Below are positions 60,136 to 64,000 of a stretch of 64,000 bases of DNA, piece by piece; position 1 is the first letter of the stretch, and each line of letters opens with the position of its first letter. Source of the stretch: Burkholderiaceae bacterium (lineage in GTDB: Bacteria; Pseudomonadota; Gammaproteobacteria; Burkholderiales; Burkholderiaceae_E). Below the pieces are notes generated by a model. The model was not told the origin of the DNA and ran no database searches. It saw nothing but the letters and a program-made list of their open reading frames with translations. Made by a program: the position numbers and the translations under genes. The stretch spans positions 43,400-107,399 of the forward strand of contig JAMLIN010000011.1 in the NCBI GenBank assembly GCA_023954135.1, in the 5' to 3' direction.

Positions 60136-61155
60136 CTACTTGATGGCCTGAGGATTGACGGCCGAGCCCACGGCCCCGGTAATCGGCAGGGATGGCGCCA
60201 CGAACATGAATTCGTAGATTCCATCGGCCTTGCAATCCTGGGCGAGCTCTTCCAGGTAGAAGATCTCGCCCATCGTCAGCCCCATCGTCGGAATGATCAT
60301 CCGATGCCAGGGTTGAAACATCACCCGCGATTCATTGGGAATCACCTCGCAACCCCATGTGTCGGTCGAGATGGAAACGACGTCCCTGTCGTGAAGCCAT
60401 TCCGCCGTCTCGAAACGCATCCCGGGTGCGTCTCCCCCCGCATAGGTTCCCCAGTCGCCTTCGGCGAGGCATTTCCCCATGATTCCGGTCCGGCAGATCA
60501 CGAAGTCTCCGCGACCTACATCGACTCCCTGAGCCTTGGCGCATCCCTCGAGGTCATCGTTCGAGATCCCATACCCTGGCTCCAGATAATCGACCCCCTT
60601 GTAGTTGGCGATATCCAGAAGCACGCCGCGGCCAATCAGCTTGTTTTTCGTCTTCTCGATGCCGTTCTTTGCCGCGCCAAGGGCGTCGACCAATGTCTGG
60701 TCGTAGCCGTTCCACATCTTGCCCCGGAAGAAAATATGGCCAAGGCCGTCCCACTGCGTACCGCATTGCAGGGGCATCGTGACCATGTCGTCTGCATGCC
60801 CTCCGCCGGATTGACGACCGGCCGCAGCGTCCGTGCCCGTCGCGAACATGGTGTGGATCGGATTGAATCGCATGCCCCAGGTCGACGCCCGCTGCGGGCC
60901 GTTCTGGTCGAATGGCAGGGCGAGGGAGAATACTTTGCCCTGCTTTACCAATCCGGCTGCCCTGATGATCTCCTCGGGTCCGATCAGATTCAGCGCGCCG
61001 ATTTCATCATCGGGCCCCCAGCGATTCCAGTTGGACAGCTTCCTGGCCGTTTCGTCCAGGACCTTGTCGTCGATGTAGACATCGAGCGGCTCGCGCTTAT
61101 GCATCTTGAGAGGCGGGAGGCCTTCCACTTTGGTCATCTTGGTGCGTGCTGCCAT
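60136..61155 (-). CDS. Cyclase-family hydrolase (kynurenine formamidase superfamily)
   Basis: 339 aa. Seen: LSNWNRWGPDDEIGALNLIG (family N-terminal signature) and the metal-site segment MPLQCGTQWDGLGHIFFRGK, a variant of HxGTHxD with Gln-Trp-Asp in place of the usual His-x-Asp arrangement. Metal-dependent hydrolysis of amide or lactone/cyclic compounds is known for the family (formamidase, isatin hydrolase, polyketide cyclase). ATG 61155 is chosen; the longer upstream frame is not family-like. Probably opens the transported substrate or an intermediate. Confidence 0.87.
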   Translation of the reverse strand: MAARTKMTKVEGLPPLKMHKREPLDVYIDDKVLDETARKLSNWNRWGPDDEIGALNLIGPEEIIRAAGLVKQGKVFSLALPFDQNGPQRASTWGMRFNPIHTMFATGTDAAAGRQSGGGHADDMVTMPLQCGTQWDGLGHIFFRGKMWNGYDQTLVDALGAAKNGIEKTKNKLIGRGVLLDIANYKGVDYLEPGYGISNDDLEGCAKAQGVDVGRGDFVICRTGIMGKCLAEGDWGTYAGGDAPGMRFETAEWLHDRDVVSISTDTWGCEVIPNESRVMFQPWHRMIIPTMGLTMGEIFYLEELAQDCKADGIYEFMFVAPSLPITGAVGSAVNPQAIK

Positions 61156-61241
61156 GGTCCTCGTCCCCTGATTGTTCTTGCGAGCGTCGGATTTGCCGAT
61201 TGCTCGACCAGGAATCGCGCGCGGCGATTCCTGGAGTTCCA

Positions 61242-62123
61242 CTAGAACTTCGATTTGAGATGGGCGCCGACTCTGGACATTTCCTCGCGGCATTCGGCCG
61301 GGGTCATCTGCGCCAATCTGTCGGTCTGCTCTTCGATACCGGGCATGACCCATCCCTTCCAGGAAGCCGCATCCCGTTCCGCGAAACTGACTCCCGGCAC
61401 ATCCGGCGTGGTGCCGCGGATGGTGACCTTGGGTCCATACAGGTGTTCCGCTTTTCCGGAGGGTGTCATCCTGAAAGGCTGGTCATGCGCCGGATATATG
61501 AGGTCCGCCATGTCGACCACCCGCTTGATGCTCTTCGTCGCCTGTTCGCGATCCCAGAACACGAGTGTGTTGATCTTGGTTTCAGCGACCTTGGCAAAAT
61601 GAAGGGCATCGCCCGTCACGACGCAAAGCCCCTCTTCGGTGTCGATGGCAACCGCTATGCTTCCGACCGAATGGCCGGGCATGGCCACGACGGTCACTCC
61701 ATTCAGGAGCTCATCCCCGTCCACCACTTCGCGCAGCTTGAATTGCTCCAGCATGACCCCGGTCCAGCTGGGCGTCGCCCAGTCGTTCGGGTGGGGCCTG
61801 AGCGCATACCTTCGCTCTTCCGGATGTATAAGGATTTCAGCGTTGGCAAATACGTCGATATTCTGGATGTGATCCCAGTGCGCATGGGTCAACAGCACCA
61901 TGTCGATATCCGTCGCCTTCAGTTCTCGTTTCGCCAGCTCTTCCCAAAGTCTCGTCCGTCTTCCGACATGCGCCGGATCGATGAGCAGTCTTTTCTTCGC
62001 GCCGGTGCTGTCATATCCCGTCACGAGATAGACGCCGCAGAATGCGGGATGCCCTTCACTCGTCGAGATGGCCAGGCCTTCGAGCAGGACATCGAGTGTT
62101 GGCTTGGCGGGTGCGTTACTCAT
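61242..62123 (-). CDS. MBL-fold metallo-hydrolase
   Basis: 293 aa. Zinc motif LLTHAHWDHIQNIDVFANAE (HxHxDH), AMPGHSVGSIAVAI and VVTGDALHFAK for the later ligands, and YPAHDQPFRMTP. Architecture resembles AHL lactonase/MBLAC1-like hydrolases. With a neighbouring cyclase-family hydrolase it suggests a lactone, thioester or cyclic ester substrate. ATG 62123 is 28 nt after the SDR stop. Confidence 0.9.
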   Translation of the reverse strand: MSNAPAKPTLDVLLEGLAISTSEGHPAFCGVYLVTGYDSTGAKKRLLIDPAHVGRRTRLWEELAKRELKATDIDMVLLTHAHWDHIQNIDVFANAEILIHPEERRYALRPHPNDWATPSWTGVMLEQFKLREVVDGDELLNGVTVVAMPGHSVGSIAVAIDTEEGLCVVTGDALHFAKVAETKINTLVFWDREQATKSIKRVVDMADLIYPAHDQPFRMTPSGKAEHLYGPKVTIRGTTPDVPGVSFAERDAASWKGWVMPGIEEQTDRLAQMTPAECREEMSRVGAHLKSKF

Positions 62124-62151
62124 TCCTGAATCTCCTGTTATTCGGTCGAAA

Positions 62152-62943
62152 TTAGTACATCACGGTACCGGCGTTGATGTTCAGATCAATGCCTGTAATG
62201 TTGCTGGCGTAATCCGAGACCAGGAACACAACTCCCAGGGCAATGTCCCGAGCGCTGACCATTCGCCTCAGCGCAGCCGTCTTTTCCATCTGGGCAACGA
62301 TCTCCTCCTCGGAAATGGCGCGCGCCTCCGCCTGATGCTTGATGACCCAGTCAAGGCGATCTCCCATTACGGCTCCGGGCGAGACGAGATTCACATTGAC
62401 GTTGAATTCCCCGGCCTCGACCGCCAGTGTGCGGACCATGCCCAGCAGTCCCAGCTTCGAGGCGGCATAGGGAGTCCGATTGAGAAGCGGCCTCTTGCCT
62501 GTGACGGAGCCGATGAAGACTATTTTTCCGGACAAGCTCTCCTGCATCTTCGGCAGCACTTCTTTCGTCACCAGATATGCTCCGGTCAGGTTCACATCCA
62601 GCGTTCGTCGCCACTCGTTTTCGTCCACATTCACCAGCGCCTGGGTGGGGCCTCCGATACCGCTGTTGTTCACTAATATGTCGATTCGGGGGCATTTCGA
62701 CGCCATTTGTTGCAATGCCGCTTTGATCTCGCCGGAATTGGAGAGATCCATCTTGAAGTCCCATGCCTTGCGACCCATGGAACGGATCTCTTCGGCGACC
62801 GCCTTCATTTCCGTGACGGAACGTGCTGCCAGTATTACGTCGGCGCCGTGCTTTCCGAGTTCAATCGCTATTTCGCGGCCGATACCCCTTCCTGCGCCGG
62901 TCACCAGGGCCGTTTGCCCCGATAGATCCATTCCGCCTGCCAT
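62152..62943 (-). CDS. SDR family oxidoreductase
   Basis: 263 aa classical SDR: VTGAGRGIGREIAIELGKHG, VILAARSV, LVNNSGIGGPTQ, catalytic Ser in IVFIGSVTGKRP and PYAASKLGLLGMVR with Tyr-Lys. GGAGGAG sits just upstream of ATG 62943. Second gene of the operon after the TetR regulator. Likely oxidises or reduces an alcohol/ketone of the imported compound. Confidence 0.93.
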   Translation of the reverse strand: MAGGMDLSGQTALVTGAGRGIGREIAIELGKHGADVILAARSVTEMKAVAEEIRSMGRKAWDFKMDLSNSGEIKAALQQMASKCPRIDILVNNSGIGGPTQALVNVDENEWRRTLDVNLTGAYLVTKEVLPKMQESLSGKIVFIGSVTGKRPLLNRTPYAASKLGLLGMVRTLAVEAGEFNVNVNLVSPGAVMGDRLDWVIKHQAEARAISEEEIVAQMEKTAALRRMVSARDIALGVVFLVSDYASNITGIDLNINAGTVMY

Positions 62944-62976
62944 ATCTCCTCCATTTATGTTTCTTGATCCGCTCGA

Positions 62977-63666
62977 TCAGTTGTTCGTCTGCTTTTCCAA
63001 TTTTTTCACGCTGAGCGATGCCTTGTCTGGCGCGGCGGAAATAAACCCCGCTTCGAGAAACGGGAGAATCTGTGTCAGAGCGGCGTCTATATCTGTCGTG
63101 GTGCAGCGTCCGTCCGATATGAATTCCAGGCGGCCGCTCTTGGCGAGGGTGTAGGTGATTGCACCGATCATGAAATGGATGCGCCAGAACAGGACATCCT
63201 CCGGAAGATCGGGTAATGCGCTCCGGAATGCTTTTACAAATGCGCGTGTCGATTCGTTGTAAACCTTGGCTCGCACTGATAATGCGAGTTCGCGTGGCTC
63301 GGATGACAATCGGCAGTGCAGCTGGACATAAGCGGCCGTATCGGGCTTTTGGGCCAGCGCTAGAATGGGCCGTACAAAGCAGCGGATGAGTTCTCGCACC
63401 GGGATGCGCTCCCCGCCGTATTTTCTGGACGCGTCTGCAAGCAGCTGCATGCGTTCGTCCACCAACGGTCGGCCACGGCGCAGAAATACTTCCTCGTAGA
63501 GTGCGTCCTTCCGCTTGAAGTAGTAATGCACATTGCCGAGGTTTATCTCCGCGGCACTCGCGATCATGCGTGTGCTCGTCGCGGTGAAGCCGTGTTGCGC
63601 GAACAACTCCTCCGCGACATCGAGCAACCGAGTGCGTGCGTCTCCTCGATGGGTTGAATCTCCCAT
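62977..63666 (-). CDS. TetR/AcrR-family regulator heading the Tct operon
   Basis: 229 aa. HTH: RTRLLDVAEELFAQHGFTAT and IASAAEINLGNVHYYFKRKD; the rest is a helical ligand domain (DUF1956/CecR-like type). First gene of the minus-strand operon, so it likely autoregulates through the palindrome at 63721. Ends with a Lys-rich tail KKLEKQTNN. Codon use is more A+T-rich than the window average, like its neighbours. Confidence 0.92.
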   Translation of the reverse strand: MGDSTHRGDARTRLLDVAEELFAQHGFTATSTRMIASAAEINLGNVHYYFKRKDALYEEVFLRRGRPLVDERMQLLADASRKYGGERIPVRELIRCFVRPILALAQKPDTAAYVQLHCRLSSEPRELALSVRAKVYNESTRAFVKAFRSALPDLPEDVLFWRIHFMIGAITYTLAKSGRLEFISDGRCTTTDIDAALTQILPFLEAGFISAAPDKASLSVKKLEKQTNN

Positions 63667-63720
63667 CTGCCCTCCTTTGTGGGTCTCTAGTGGTGCGACA
63701 TCGACATGGTCATTGTCATA

Positions 63721-63736
63721 AGTCAGTCGACCGACT
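63721..63736. promoter_or_regulatory. Operator-like palindrome upstream of the TetR gene
   Basis: AGTCAGTC-GACCGACT is a 16-bp inverted repeat with one mismatch, about 55 bp upstream of the TetR start, a typical position for TetR autorepression. Inference. Confidence 0.55.
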
Positions 63737-63869
63737 AAATCGCAGAGTATCGGCCGGAGCAGCAGAAGTCAACAATCAGGCTTCCGCGATTTCTGGTTCG
63801 AAGCTACCCGGAAGCTGTCGAGTCGCCGACTACATCTACCGGGATGTGATCACCCGAAGGTTTCCATTG

Positions 63870-63989
63870 CAGCGTGTGCGCCCGGCGCTCGCCGTCGGCG
63901 CGCTGGCGGTGGTGCTCTGCGCCTGGAACTTCAATCGGCAACGCCGCCTGCTGCTGGCGGGCGCGCCGGCGGGACCGGGGGCGGCATGA
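63870..63989 (+). pseudogene. Displaced original 3' end of the MFS gene
   Basis: In frame, PALAVGALAVVLCAWNFNRQ followed by RRLLLAGAPAGPGAA and stop corresponds to the C-terminus of the MFS protein encoded at 55.2-56.5 kb (GAVAVAFCAWNFNRQRRPLL). The G+C-rich codon use matches the resident genome. No start or upstream portion is present. The stop overlaps an ATG (63986), suggesting that the original gene was followed directly by another gene. It marks the right edge of the acquired operon. Confidence 0.75.
63916..63946. repeat. 31-bp direct repeat, right copy
   Basis: Identical to 56407-56437. It lies in the displaced MFS 3' end and borders the acquired segment. Confidence 0.85.
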
Positions 63990-64000
63990 ACTCGCGCCGC
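63986..64000 (+). CDS. Possible start of the next gene (cut by window)
   Basis: ATG at 63986 overlaps the TGA of the MFS remnant (ATGA) and reads M-N-S-R-R to the edge. The overlap is like other coupled genes in this window. Too short to judge. Confidence 0.3.

Noticed and set aside
1..64000. CRISPR arrays, tRNA/rRNA genes, IS transposases, integrases
   Set aside because: No regularly spaced repeats, no cloverleaf or rRNA-like sequence and no transposase or integrase motifs were recognised in any frame read; the 31-bp repeat is a gene-end duplication, not a tRNA attachment site.

Overview
This 64 kb window is chromosomal DNA from a very G+C-rich, metabolically versatile Gram-negative bacterium. 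A DUF2917/LysR pair, a tripartite tricarboxylate transporter with a Bug-type binding protein, an MqsRA toxin-antitoxin pair, an AtuA homologue and many CoA-ester catabolic genes suggest a betaproteobacterium (Burkholderiales/Rhodocyclales-like). That placement is inferred from gene content; no rRNA or tRNA is present to fix it. Most of the window reads as catabolism of hydrophobic, branched or terpenoid/steroid-like carboxylic acids.

Layout. 0-9 kb: a truncated cytochrome P450 and a DHA2 exporter; a kinase/DUF6285/acyl-CoA dehydrogenase trio that resembles the levulinate LvaA-LvaB-LvaC module; an AraC regulator divergent from a TTC38-like TPR protein; a glyoxalase-like protein. 9-11.6 kb: a split AtuA and mqsRA with its operator. 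11.6-17.8 kb (minus strand): acyl-CoA ligase, IclR, a thiolase-like/DUF35 pair and an ADP-forming acyl-CoA synthetase. This operon diverges from a LivK-H-MG-F importer and a PRISE-type enone reductase (18-23.6 kb). 23.6-25.6 kb: leuA with a leucine-rich leader peptide and attenuator-like hairpin. 25.8-37 kb: a DUF748/AsmA-like protein, DUF2917, LysR, a PEP mutase/isocitrate lyase family protein, DinB, a TSUP transporter, two MFS permeases, a DsbA-family isomerase and RidA.

37-56.5 kb holds a large divergent catabolic regulon. The minus arm carries two CoA transferases, an acyl-CoA dehydrogenase, an acyl-CoA ligase, an SDR and an enoyl-CoA hydratase. The plus arm carries DUF35, a thiolase-like protein, an oligopeptide-type ABC importer, TetR, two nitronate monooxygenase-family flavoproteins, an alpha-methylacyl-CoA racemase-like protein and an MFS permease. 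Paired palindromes between the arms are candidate operators. 56.5-63.7 kb is a visibly more A+T-rich minus-strand operon (TetR, SDR, metallo-hydrolase, cyclase, TctC, TctB, TctA).

The most notable structural signal is that two cargo segments sit between two versions of the 3' end of a resident gene. The TctCBA/cyclase operon lies between two 3' ends of an MFS gene, which share an exact 31-bp repeat. The dinB gene lies between two 3' ends of a PEP mutase-family gene, which align without gaps over 99 bp. In each case the distal, displaced end abuts the next gene directly, as if it were the ancestral junction. I see no integrase, transposase, tRNA or CRISPR array in the window.
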